Shown one piece after another: positions 52,965 through 63,884 of a stretch of 64,000 nucleotides of DNA; positions within the stretch are counted from its first letter, which is position 1, and each line of letters starts with the position of its first letter. Origin of the DNA: Strigamia acuminata. Its lineage: Eukaryota; Arthropoda; Chilopoda; Geophilomorpha; Linotaeniidae. The position numbers and the translations under genes are program-made. The notes under the pieces were generated by a model. The model was given only the letters and a program-made list of their open reading frames with translations, made no database searches and was not told the DNA's origin. Where the stretch lies: positions 4,264,501 to 4,328,500 of the forward strand of contig OX442318.1 in NCBI GenBank assembly GCA_949358305.1, in the 5' to 3' direction.

Positions 52965-54275
52965 GTATAATTACCAGGAAATATATTGCATCTGACTCCT
53001 CTTTAGTGTCTACGTTTTCATTTCAAATCCCCATCGATTTTCTTTTAAGATTTCGTTTCAGATTCCAGATTAACCTGTCCATTGCGTCGTTGTGCTGTTT
53101 CCATAAAAGGAGACATTAACACTGCTTAAAGAATGATTTTATGTGAGAGTTGAACTCTTACGAACTCAGCCCTATTTTTTTTTTACTGTTTTAGAGTTTA
53201 CTGTGTTTTTATTCTGAGGTTGCTGGGCAACCGTTTATTGCTTCAACACTGTGATTGCGTAACATTATAGATTGTTACAAATGACGTGAGCGCGTACAAA
53301 ACACTAATTCTCCCTTAAATGTTTTGCTAATGGTATATTTACGGATTTGAGCTACGCAGTTTTCAGAGCAATTTGATTTGATTTGACAATTTTTAAATTA
53401 ACAAGCTGTGTAATTTCTTTTTTACCTCTCAAGCGAAGACCCTGGGAGCACCAAACTATATTGAAGTAAATAAATGCTGGTCAAATTGCAGGTGGACTTC
53501 GTAGCATTGATTCTTACATTGGCTCATTATTTAATTCTGCCGTCACGGGTATTTTTAATTAAAATTGTCACACGTTCAAAATTGATTTTTCATTTTTGAC
53601 CAGAGTCAAATTTACTAATTATAACTCAGGACTTAAAGAAAAGAAAAATCAAAGAAGTGTCACATTTCTTTTCGTGACTTGTATACCGTACCGTGTCTTA
53701 TGACGATGTTTTCGGGTTTTATCAACAGCATGAGTCATCTAGTGTCGATCAGGACGACTATGCGTACATGTATTCACTCGGTGAGTGTTTATTTCTGCTA
53801 AAGACTATACTGTTGTCTTTTTTAAATTAAATGTATTGTTTTTTCTTAAGTTTTTGTACAATACATGTAAACTAATTTAAAATTTAAACTTTAGATCTTC
53901 ACTGATGATGAATTAGTATCTACAGACAACCGACATGTACGAGCACGTAATTACTCAGGTATTTATTTGTCTTTTGCTTTATTTTCGTCTTGTTTGGGGA
54001 AAATAGTAAATCATACGGTAAATTTTTTAAGATGTAGGTCGACAAAAAGGTGACCTGAAAGTACATTTTTTGACAAAATCACGGAGAAATTTGTGTTACT
54101 TTTTCTTCTTGGTTCGAAGATGATGAACCAAACGGTGACGAATCACTGAGTTAATAAAATGGGAGATAAATCCTTTTCTTGTTGTGTAGTGAAATTTGCC
54201 TAATATTTAGCGTTAAGATATATTACAAGAACAAGCAAATTTGATACGTCCAAGTCACGATTTTTTCTTTCATAA
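52965..54275. other. gene-free stretch
   Basis: No gene supported. Two short open segments flanked by splice-like signals occur at 53700-53780 (donor CTCG|GTGAGTG) and 53895-53960 (TTTAG|ATC..CTCAG|GTATTT); they join in one phase but have no recognisable product. Confidence 0.3.
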
Positions 54276-54636
54276 TTTCTAAATTTTGTTCAAAAGTTGT
54301 GAAAAATTTCTAGATTTTGTCCAAAAGTTGTGAAAAATTTTCAGATTTTGTCCAAAAGTTGTGAAAAATTTCTAGATTTTGTCCAAAAGTTGTGAAAAAT
54401 TTCTAGATTTTGTCCAAAAGTTGTAAAAAATTTCTAGATTTTGTCCAAAAGTAGTGAAAAATTTCTAGATTTTGTCCAAAAGTTGTGAAAAATTTCTAGA
54501 TATTGTCCAAAAGTAGTGAAAAATTTCTAGATTTTGTCTAAAAGTAGTAAAAAATTTCTAGATTTTGTCCAAAAGCTGTGAAAAATTTCTAGATTTTGTC
54601 CAAAAGTTGTGAAAAAATTCTAGAATTTGTCCAAAA
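54276..54636. repeat. 31-bp minisatellite
   Basis: About 11-12 tandem units of TTTCTAGATTTTGTCCAAAAG TTGTGAAAAA with point variants (AGTAGTG, TTTTCAG). 54690-54830 next to it is an inverted relative of 33425-33910; 54835-55318 is the duplicated unit 3' flank. Confidence 0.9.
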
Positions 54637-55318
54637 TAATTGGACCAACTTTTCGTGTGAAATAATGCATGTTCACGGTATTGCTTCCGTATTTCACCTC
54701 ACGAACGATGAGCGTACGCTTCGTTTGTTACCTTAAACAAATGTAACAAACTAAATACCGAAATTGTAATTGCTGACAAAAATGGCAGTTTTGAATAAGA
54801 GCCACGGCTCTTAATCGATAAACTACGATATTATATATTCACTTAAAGCAGAAAAAATTAGTTATAACATTTTATGATGTGGATAAAAGTTTAGAATATA
54901 TTTGTAATGTGTTTTTGCATTGGAATATTTGAGGTGAATCCGGAAAAATAAAAGATGCTTACTCAGCTATCTGATTGTACACAATTTATACCAACAAACA
55001 GGTTGGTGATTAGTTAAGTAAGAAATATTCAATTACATTGTGCAGTAATGGTTTTAAATTCATTAAGATTAAATATGGTAACTAATGACAAGAGATTTTG
55101 TTGATATTTCTCTGCAATTTAAAATAATTTACACTCAAGATTTAACATTATTACATCTCAATATTTAAGGATTTAATTAATGCAGTAAAAGGGATAATTT
55201 GTATGCATGTAAGATTGTTTGCATTACAAAATATGAGAACATTTTACAATGTGATAATCAACTATGCAAATATAGATTAAATACATACAGTATGTTGAAA
55301 TGGTTATATAGTTAATTG

Positions 55319-55734
55319 TTACAGACGGTCAGGATTTAGCAAATTTCGGTTAAATACAGCATTATACTTCTGAACAAAAGGAAACATCTGATTAGAAGTG
55401 ATGTGCATTAGAATGAGTAGAGAAACTCCAAGAGTGAGACTCAACGCATTTCCAATGTCGGAGACCAACGCTCCGAATGAATAGAGGAATTCTTCTTTTA
55501 TGAACCCAACCTTATTTGTATTTATGGTACACACTGCCACGAATATGGGGCACCAATTTTATTGGATAAGTGAATGTGTTAAATTTGTAAGTCAATATCT
55601 GACAAGATCGTGGACAAGTGCATTTTTTCTCCACATTGCTCGATAAATGAATTTTGTAATACAATGTTCGCACACCTTTGGCCAGTAATGGTGAATTGCA
55701 CATACTGGTATTCTCCTTAGTGGCAAATGGCATA
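55319..55734 (-). pseudogene. second, frameshifted DEG/ENaC terminal exon of unit D
   Basis: Acceptor TTGTTGCTAG precedes ATGCCATTTGCC. The first part ([34 protein letters not shown]) and the second part ([27 protein letters not shown]) lie in different frames; the break falls between about 55565 and 55530. It is a duplicate of 56821-56407 and its own 3' flank matches units A-C, so it probably was the original last exon. Confidence 0.8.
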
Positions 55735-56406
55735 CTAGCAACAACAATACAAAAAGTACTGGTATATTATTAATACATCCAGATATTGCCTATAAATTGT
55801 TGAATCCAGTATAAAGGCAAGGAGATAATTGGATTTTACTCCAGCTACACACTGCATCATGTAGAAATGACAGTACAGGCAATACAACTTGAGGAAAGCT
55901 GACCGGCTTTTTTACAGATACAGAGTATACTTGTAGTTCATTTATGTAGTATAGATGTATAGAGAATATTATTCCACTCTTCTACAATCCTCTGAATATA
56001 AATCTACTTTGCCATTAAGTTATATTTTTTTAAACTTTTTTACACAGTGGCCATAAAATACATTTTTGGTATTAAGTTAGTAAGTGATCATCTGATAGGA
56101 TGAGTGGGTTTGCTATAGTTTAGGTTATTTGTGTGCGTAAATAGTTGTGTAAATTTACAAAAAGATATCGAACATCCTACAAATGTGGTAATCAGCAACT
56201 TAAATATATAAATTATAAAACACTCGTGTTAAATTGATGATCCAGTTAATCTTTGTTCCAATTTACAAAATTTGAGTTAAATAGATCATTACACAGTACA
56301 AGTGCATACATAGTTGTGTAATCAATTCCCTAGATACAGATTGTAAACACACGTGCAAAATGAGTCATCCACTTAATAGAATTGTTACAGACAGTAAGAA
56401 AATTTC

Positions 56407-59400
56407 TTATTCGGGTTTTAGCAAATTTTGGTTAAATAGAACGTTATAATTCTTCTGAATAAAAGGAAACATTTGGTTACAAGTGATGTGCATTAGTGTG
56501 AGCAAAGAAATTCCGAGAGTGAGGCTTAATGCATTTCCAATGTCGGCGACCAATGCTCCAAACGAATACGAGAATTCTTCTTTTATGAACTCAACCTTAT
56601 TAGTAAACATGATGCATGTTGCGATCAACAGAGAGTATACATTTTTTTGTGGATAACTGAATGTTGTAAGTTTGAAAGTCGAAATTTGACATGGTCTTAC
56701 ACACGCACATTCTTTTTCAACATTTGCGAACAATTGAATTTTGTAGTACAATGTGCGCACAGCTTTGGCCATTGATGAAGAATTGCACATAATTGTGTTT
56801 TCCTTGATGGCAAATGGCATACTAGCAAAAATGAAACAAATGTTCCAGTAAATTAAATACAACTTATTGACTGCAGTTTTTGTTAAATATTACAATTTTA
56901 AAATTAGGCAAGTTAGTTGTTAAATTCTTATTGCATCATACCCGTTTAATTTTGTATCTTTTCGTTTCCCCACAACCACCTTAAAGGTGGGTTCACACTT
57001 GGAAGTAAAGTAAGGGAAAATAAAGTAAGTTCAGATAAAGTAAAAGTAAGGTAACGCAAGTGTGTTCACACTTGTTTTGTGTAGTTTTTAGGCTTGAATA
57101 TGCTGGGGACACAAAGTAGAGACGCGTGGTTAGGTTTAACAGCAATGACTGACTTTATTCTAATTGCTAACACATTATATACATTAAGTAAGGGGTGCGC
57201 TCAACCCTGATTGGTTTGCGCCAAGTACGTCAACTGATCGTTGTGGGTGCGCAGGTGAAACGTTCACCTGGCGTGAAGACTGGGCACTCAAAACCAACAC
57301 TTCCCCTGAGTGCCAGTCGCCACATATTCCAAAAATTACTTGATGTTCTTCAACCCAAATTTCGCGACGAACTCCTCATGTCGAATTCTTCCTGGTGGTT
57401 TTCCATTTCGATTTGAATACGGTTTTCGAGTTCTCGAAGATTGTCGCGGAGGCGGCTGTACGTTTTTGATCTGGGGAGTTTCGACTTCCCCTTGTTCCGT
57501 CTCGTTCTCGACTTCGTTATTGATCTCAACTTCGACTTCATTCTCGTTCTCAGAAACCTCGAATTTGTTCTCGTTCTCGGAAATTTCAACTTCGTTCTCG
57601 TTCTCGGAAATTTCAACTTCGTTCTCGTTCTCGGAAATTTTGACTTCGTTCACGTTCTCGGAAATTTTGACTTCGTTCTCGTTCTTGTCTAGTTCCACAC
57701 TCGATTCCTCACTCGGCTGCAAAATCATACATCGCGCCATTTCCATTAATGTTTGACTTATCTGTTCTGCAAAGTCGTTTTTCAGTTTCTTCAAAATTGA
57801 TTCGTATTCGAGCTTCTCGTGCCATTCGCAAATTTTTACGTTCTTGGGTCTCGTCTTCTTGAATTCCGCAGCTGTTTTCTTGTTCTCGGTTCTCGTCTTC
57901 TTGACTTTCGTACACGCTTTCTTGTTCTCGGTTCTCGTCTTCTTGACTTCCGTACTTGCTTTTTCGGTCTTCATGTTCCCGGTTCTGACTTCGATTTCCG
58001 CTGCGGTCGCAGCATCCTCGGTCTTGTCGACGATGTAATATAATCCGTTCCTTTTTTTGGCGGTCAATACGATTTCTCCCTTCGGGCTTATTACTTCTGC
58101 TGATTTACTGTCGAAAATCACCTTGTGTCCCCGCTCTGTGATCTTTCCGACTGACATTAAATTGGTTCGCAAATCCCGTACCCAGAGAGTCTCCGTCAAA
58201 TCCAACTTCATGTTTCCGTCCCCAGTTTTGACGACGATTTTTGCGGTTCCTTTTCCGTCGATGTTCGTACTTGCTTCGCTGGCCAAATTCAGTTTTTGGT
58301 TCTTCAGGAATTCGATCGTTGAAAATGTTGAGTCGTCTGCACACATGTGAGAACTTGCATCGCTGTCCAAACACCAATTTTTCGGCCGTGACTTCTCGCA
58401 TTTCAATGCTGTCTCGTTTTGTTCGCAGAAAAATAATTCGTACTTGGATTTCTCGGCTCTTGACGCAGTTTCCTTCTTATTCTTGCTCCAACAATCCGCG
58501 ATTTTATGTCCGGTCTTTCCGCAACCGTGACATTTAAATTTGAAAGTCGGCTTTTCATCAGAATCCGATTCATCGTCGCCGTTCTTTGGCTGCCTCCGTT
58601 TTTGGAACGATTTTCTGGCCAACATTGCGTCGGATACTTCTTCTTTATCTTTTTCTTGAGAAATTGCTGCGGCTATAATTTTAGCTTTTAGCGCTTCCAG
58701 CGTCGGCAATGTGTCTCGCGATTCCATCGTGATCTTGAACGTATCGAATGATTTCGGCAAACTTTGCAATAGCAGCGTCCCAGTAAGTGTCGGATGGATT
58801 TCCATATCCATGTCGAGTAGCTTATCGACCGCTTCAAAAAATCCCTTCAGATAGTCACGCACGTTTTCGTTCTCAGCCATTTTGTTTCCGCAAATTTGTT
58901 TCAGCAACATGCCCATATTTGCCGGTCCTTTCGCTTCGTAAATTTCGTCCAATTTTCTCCATAATTCGTTTGAGGTTTTACAGTTTTTCAACAATCGAAT
59001 CTCCGACTGTTTTACGTGTAGCAAGATATCGTATCTCGTGTTTCTGTCTCTCACGTCCCAATTTTCGGCGGCTTTCTTGGTGTTATTGTTGCTTGGATCA
59101 ACTTCTGGTCGCTTCAATGTTCCGTCCGCGTACTTTAAGAGATCGTTCTTCCCCAAAATTGCTTCCATTTGGACTTTCCAGGCATCGTAGTTCTCTTTCC
59201 CCAGTGGTTCGATTCTAGCCGAAATTCTGCCTGCATTCGCCATCGTTTCTGATTTTGTTTCTCGAAACGGTTCGTATCAAAAACGTTTTGACTTCTTCGA
59301 TCGTTTCGTCCCAAATCTCGATATTATCCGCAGTGGAAGCGTGCTGGGCCCATAACCTGTAGTTTTTAGGCTTGAATATGCTGGGGACACAAAGTAGAGA

Positions 59401-60774
59401 CGCGTGGTTAGGTTTAACAGCAATGACTGACTTTATTCTAATTGCTAACACATTATATACATTAAGTAAGGGGTGCGCTCAACCCTGATTGGTTTGCGCC
59501 AAGTACGTCAACTGATTGTTGTGGGTGCGCAGGTGAAACGTTCACCTGGCGTGAAGACTGGACACTCAAAACCAACATTTTGAGTTGAAGTAAAAATGAA
59601 CCAATCACAATGGAATGCCAAGATCTCAATCCAGAACAACATCCAAATTGTTGGATCACCATATAACAACATATAAAAATTAAAAGTGTTTCTAAATTTA
59701 TATTTTCTTGTGTGGGTGTTTGTGTTTTTTTTCCTACCTCCCTGCGCGCCTCGTCAAAGCGATTTTTGGCCGCATTCAATTTTACAAATGCGGCCGATGT
59801 TCCGCCACATTTCCGTGATCGAATGTGGCCGATGTTCAGCCGCATTTGAGCGATCGAATGCGGCCGAATATCTCCCGCATTTGTGCGATTGAATGCGGGC
59901 GAACATTGACCGCATTTGTGCAATCGAATACGGGCGATGTTTGGCGAACATTTCGCTAAAATGTCGCGAAAACGGCGCGAATAAGGAATAAAAATACCTC
60001 TCGAAAACGTCGCGAACACGTCGTGAATAACGAATAAAGATACATCGAGAATATTTCGCGAAAACACTGTGAAACCGTCGCGAATAACAGAATAAAAATG
60101 TTGCTAATAATGGCGGCGAATTTAGTCTCGTTCAGTCTCGTTTAATTTAACCTTCTCGCGAGATTAAGATTGTTCGTGATTGGCTGGAAGTAAGCTTGCT
60201 GCGTTGCGTTACTTCCTACTTCAAAACAAATTTGAAGTAGCTTTTTGCTTACTTTACTGCAAAAACAATCCAACAATGCAATGCGCAGCAACATTGCGTT
60301 GCGTTACTTCCTAGTGTGAACACAAGTGTAAACATCATGTAAGATATCTAATTTGGCCTTGGGTGTCTTTAAATACATTACAGCAGCTCTGGTTTTCATT
60401 AACCAAAAGTGACAACGCTATCGTAATGCAGTATTAATTTCTGCTGACCCAATTTATACTACATAAGGCAATTAGCGTGTTGGCCCAATACACTTGTGTC
60501 AACTAGTACAAATTTATGTTAAAATTGTGAGATTGGACACGTAAAGAGATCCACGCTTAAACAATTCAACAAATAAATTAAAAAAACTATGTTTTTTTGG
60601 AAAAAGGCTTTTATGCTAGGTTTCCACTTGATTGAAACAGGGCAGAAAATCCAGTTTTCTGCCCAATAATTTTTCTGCTATGACGTCACTTCCTCTTATT
60701 TGGGTAGAAAATAGGGAGCAGAAAAAATAGACTTTATTCTTATTTTTAAAGGCTTTTATTTAACTTACCTTGAA

Positions 60775-60813
<39 letters not shown>

Positions 60814-63524
60814 CAACTTCCGGTTTGTCTAATTTTGGGTGTTTTTTCCAAAAATCAATTCAGCGAAACAAAAAATTAAATTTTGGCCGACGTCAAGCCC
60901 TAGAACAGGTCATTCCACACATTATAATAAAAGAAAAGAAAAAAAAGACTTATTTTTCAGCGCTGTGGACTGGAAGTACGAATGCTGAAAACTCTGATTT
61001 ACAGCAAACTGTAAGCATACCGGGGCGCCACCTGGCGGAACCCGTGTTTTTTAATGGATGCCAAAATGTTCTCCCGATACGAATTTTGATGTTTTCGGTA
61101 CTTAAATGGGATTTAAAACTTCTGAAACTAGGTTTATTCGATTCGAAATTGCATTCTGCACAAGCCTGTATATTTTTTCTTTTGATTCGGTAAAAAAAAA
61201 ATACGTCTTTTTACGATTGTAGCCGGCGACCACATGGTCAATTTAGTACAAAATTTGAATTTGACCATAAAAACAAAAAATATGAAAAATGAACGGTTTA
61301 AAAAATTAAAAATATGTTTCCTGTGCAGAATTTGCCGCTCTTTCAAATGGTGCTAATAATTTTTTGATCTAAGCTACGTTTTTGTTTTATTTGCTAAAAA
61401 ACGATTTGTCATTTGGATTCAAATTTCTCAGGGATACAGCATAAAAGCCTTTTTCAAAAACGTAGTTTTTTTGGTTTATTTGTTTCTGCTGCAGAAAACC
61501 CGACAAGCCAATCAGATGATTTTCTGCCCAGTGACTTCATATTGATTTTTGGTCACTTCTGTGCAAAATTTATGAAAAATGACTCCCGATCTAAAGTCAA
61601 TGAAAAATTGTTTCAAATAATTTTGTTTCAAAAACCCACGTGCGTTTGATCGAAATCATTGAATACGGGTAAAAAGTGCGCAGATTTGCGTGAAAACTAA
61701 ACTTGGGCAATCGGCAGAATACGGGTCGCATTCGATCAATTGATGCATGTAAAAAGTGCGTAGATTTGCGTCAGAACTATACACTGGCAATCGGCAGACT
61801 ACGGGTCGCATTCGATCAATTCGATGCAGTCCGTATTTTGCCGATTGCCAGTGCATAGTTTTCACGCAAATCTGCGCACTTTTTACCCGCATTCGATCAG
61901 TAAACGATTTTTTGAAACAAATTAATACAAATTTCCACCTATACTTTTCTGCCCATTTTTCTGCCAGATGGTAACCAACAGCAGAAAATATAAATTTTCT
62001 GCTCTGAAAATTCTCTGCTGACAGAATTCAGTCGAGTGGGAACCTAGCATTATGCTGTATTCCTGCAAAATTGGAATCCAGACCAAAAATTTGGCAAATT
62101 TGGCAACTGAAGTTCAGATCAAAAAATTATTGGTACTTTTTGAAAGAGCGGCAAATTCTGCACAGGAGACATATTTTAAATATTTTAATCGGTTCAATTT
62201 TTATATTTTTGGTTTTTTTATGATCGAATTCAAATTTCCCACTACATTTGCCATGCTGGCTACAATCGTAAGAAAGCTTACTTTTTTTTTCTAATTGAGG
62301 CTTGTGTAGAATGCAATTTCCAATCGAATGAGCCTGGTTTCAGAATTTTGGTATTCTTTTTTTATTACCGTACCGAAACAATCAAAATTCATATCAGGGG
62401 CGAACATTTTGACATCCATTAAACGACACGAGTTCTTCCAAGTGGCGCTCCGGTTTGCTTACATTTTGCCATAAATCAGCATTTTCTTCCTTTTAACTAC
62501 TTTTGATTTCAATTTTATCATATTCATTGGAAAGTAGACCAAAAACTGCCCCAGAAAAGTCTCCTTTCCAATCTTATGCTTAATTTTTTAATTCATTTTT
62601 TTCCAAATTCCAAATAAATCGGAAGTTGAAACACACACACACACGCACACACACAGTTAAATAAAAGCATTTAAAAAGCAATTTATTCCACTGATATGTT
62701 CTCACTAAATAGTAGAATTCCATATACACCGTTTATGCCTCAGATCTCAACTAACACAACTCACTCGTCACACGTCACTATAGATACTCAACTCATCCCA
62801 TTTAACAATACATTTCAATTGGCTACCAACTACCTTATTCATATTGATACGAATAAGGGAAGTACACAATAATAAATAACTTATATCTAACCTGCAGAGC
62901 TGGAGTTTTTTCATTTTGTTTGCCATACAGTTTTGTTTGCAATGATAATATTCACTCATATTTGAAGTACATGGGTTTTGAGTAGTGTCCAAGTATTGTG
63001 CCTAACACATCAGAAAGAAGTATTATAAATTTACATCTGCATGCATTTTTTGTGTATATTATGTTACTAGATAGATATTTTAGATATTTCATTGTTTAAA
63101 TAGTTCTAGAAAGTTTGTGGACTATCGATTATTGTTTACCTTTAATAATTTGAATAAAATTCGTGTTCTACGCCCCGAAGAAAGTTCTACTTTGAATGAA
63201 ATCGGGAAATTTGGATCTCCGGGTGAACTGAAATAAAACTGAAAGAAAACATAGAAGAGATTTTACTTTAATTAACATTAAAAACTAAAATTTTCCTGAC
63301 ATTTGAAACATCTGGTTTGCAAATATGATCCATTTCAAATACAGCGAATACAGCTATCGCCATTGTTCTGTACTTTCCTGGTGCTTATAAGTTTGAAAAA
63401 AATTACTTTTTTGCAATTGAAAGATTCATCTCAAAGGTAATTACCAAACGAATACTTCATGCAAACACCCTCTGTGTAGTTTAACTTGGTCATGCTATTG
63501 TTATACTGGTCGTAATTCTGATAC
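56407..63524 (-). CDS. DEG/ENaC unit D, exons 5-9 (5' part not in window)
   Basis: Exons 63524-63446, 63383-63301, 63238-63140, 63001-62892 and 56821-56407 have the standard lengths for the second half of the fused gene and are open: [44 protein letters not shown], then C-rich end and TM2 [15 protein letters not shown] with the GIS filter. It is the most diverged unit. Exons 1-4 would lie beyond the right edge. Intron 8 (about 6 kb) holds the Copia element and several older repeats. Whether the gene is functional depends on the missing part; an alternative last exon is broken (55734-55319). Confidence 0.7.
57080..57299 (-). repeat. 3' LTR of the Copia-type element
   Basis: 220 bp; differs from its partner at ACTGATCGTT (T in the other) and CTGGGCACTC (A in the other). 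Confidence 0.9.
57336..59243 (-). CDS. gag: Copia-type Gag with degenerate protease, 635 aa
   Basis: N-terminal Copia gag ([17 protein letters not shown] near 14-30; [14 protein letters not shown]), CCHC zinc knuckle C238-C251 ([14 protein letters not shown]), then the protease region with LDSDASSHM at 292-300: the catalytic D293 is kept but the glycine of D-S-G is aspartate. The gag-pre-integrase-like end (LYYIVDK) is followed by a Lys/Glu-rich segment with [12 protein letters not shown] repeats and acidic SENENEVEI repeats (11-residue period), then [11 protein letters not shown], which in full elements lies between integrase and RT. So the pol core was deleted and the flanks joined in frame. 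Such an element would need a partner's enzymes. Confidence 0.85.
   Translation of the reverse strand: MANAGRISARIEPLGKENYDAWKVQMEAILGKNDLLKYADGTLKRPEVDPSNNNTKKAAENWDVRDRNTRYDILLHVKQSEIRLLKNCKTSNELWRKLDEIYEAKGPANMGMLLKQICGNKMAENENVRDYLKGFFEAVDKLLDMDMEIHPTLTGTLLLQSLPKSFDTFKITMESRDTLPTLEALKAKIIAAAISQEKDKEEVSDAMLARKSFQKRRQPKNGDDESDSDEKPTFKFKCHGCGKTGHKIADCWSKNKKETASRAEKSKYELFFCEQNETALKCEKSRPKNWCLDSDASSHMCADDSTFSTIEFLKNQKLNLASEASTNIDGKGTAKIVVKTGDGNMKLDLTETLWVRDLRTNLMSVGKITERGHKVIFDSKSAEVISPKGEIVLTAKKRNGLYYIVDKTEDAATAAEIEVRTGNMKTEKASTEVKKTRTENKKACTKVKKTRTENKKTAAEFKKTRPKNVKICEWHEKLEYESILKKLKNDFAEQISQTLMEMARCMILQPSEESSVELDKNENEVKISENVNEVKISENENEVEISENENEVEISENENKFEVSENENEVEVEINNEVENETEQGEVETPQIKNVQPPPRQSSRTRKPYSNRNGKPPGRIRHEEFVAKFGLKNIK
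59358..59577 (-). repeat. 5' LTR of the Copia-type element
   Basis: 220 bp, TG..CA on the minus strand, next to TSD TTTTG at 59578-59582. Confidence 0.9.
59765..59945. repeat. tandem repeat of about 39 bp
   Basis: About five units of CGCATTTG.GCGATCGAATG CGGCCGA.. with CpG-rich composition unlike the surroundings. On the minus strand the frame stays open (HIRSRKCGG-like), but this is a by-product of the unit length. Confidence 0.75.
60612..62054. mobile_element. TIR element TATGCTAGGTTTCCACT
   Basis: ATGCTAGGTTTCCACTTGATTG near 60614 is mirrored by GTCGAGTGGGAACCTAGCAT near 62031; GCAGAAAAT motifs lie inside both ends. The middle is filled by the Helitron-like arm and a direct/inverted repeat cluster. 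Non-coding. Confidence 0.65.
60751..62685. repeat. large inverted repeat of Helitron-like sequence
   Basis: Arm 60751-61382 (GGCTTTTATTTAACTTA, a (TG)n run at 60778-60811, TTTCAACTTCCGG, GCGCCACCTGGCGGAACCCGTG, CACAAGCCTGTAT.., TTGCCGCTCTTTCAAA) is inverted at 62113-62685 with a (CA)n run at 62632-62660. The arms contain the same block as 6600-6840 and 16160-16450. The right arm lies outside the 60612-62054 element, so two copies inserted separately. Confidence 0.7.
61660..61895. repeat. direct-direct-inverted 80-bp repeat cluster
   Basis: GTAAAAAGTGCG.AGATTTGCGT..CTGGCAATCGGCAGA.TACGGGTCGCATTCGATCAA occurs at 61667 and 61748 and, inverted, at 61826-61895. Confidence 0.8.
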
Positions 63525-63644
63525 TGCAAAAATTGCACAAGACAATAAGACATTGGCAAAATCTATTGGGTATAAAGTCATTGTGAGTGGCCTTAGTTTC
63601 GGTTAAATAATTTTTTTTATAAGGGCCAAAAAAAAAATTACGGT

Positions 63645-63845
63645 TTCACTGGGACTGGGACTTCACTTTGGTCTCTGTGTGACTGGATATGGTCTTACCC
63701 GCGCAGTATGGGATTTACTACGCAGGAGGGACGCATACATCACGTAATGGGGATGGCTTGGGGCCACCAGGCGGTGTGTGGAGTGATGCCGGTCACCTAG
63801 GGTGACCAAGCGGTCACTTCTGCACCATGGTATTTGTATCAGCTC
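63645..63845. repeat. partial copy of the dispersed repeat family
   Basis: GGGACGCATACATCACG, CACCTAGGGTGACCAAGCGGTCAC resemble pieces of 10560-11140 and 12485-12560. Degraded. Confidence 0.35.
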
Positions 63846-63884
63846 TCCTTTCTCATCCTGTAATTAACTGCAGACTAGGGATGA

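Larger units (their letters stand above)
57080..59577 (-). mobile_element. gag-only Copia-type LTR element, non-autonomous
   Basis: LTRs 57080-57299 and 59358-59577 (220 bp) differ at two positions. On the minus strand they start TGTTGG and end CTACA. TSD TTTTG at 57075-57079 and 59578-59582. After the 5' LTR comes GGTTATGGGCCCAGCACGC, the half-initiator-tRNA-Met primer site typical of copia elements; a CTCAGGGGAAG polypurine tract precedes the 3' LTR. Only 2.5 kb long: integrase, reverse transcriptase and RNase H are absent. Confidence 0.9.
56985..60330. mobile_element. older TIR element hosting the Copia insertion
   Basis: GGTTCACACTTGGAAGTAA..AAGTAAGG near 56991 is mirrored by GCGTTACTTCCTAGTGTGAAC near 60297. 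Inner parts are rich in AAAGTAAG motifs and, on the right, in the CGCATTTG tandem repeat. Without Copia it is about 0.85 kb and non-coding. Confidence 0.6.

Noticed and set aside
53700-53960. two small exons with good splice signals
   Set aside because: The most protein-like frame of the first segment meets a stop when joined to the second; the other frame gives an unrecognised 48-residue peptide. Left as unannotated.
54276-54636. CRISPR-like array of 31-bp repeats
   Set aside because: Simple minisatellite without spacers.
59462-60067. 201-codon minus-strand ORF with CGG/RSN repeats
   Set aside because: Frame is kept by a 39-bp tandem repeat and runs into the Copia LTR; no sign of a real gene.
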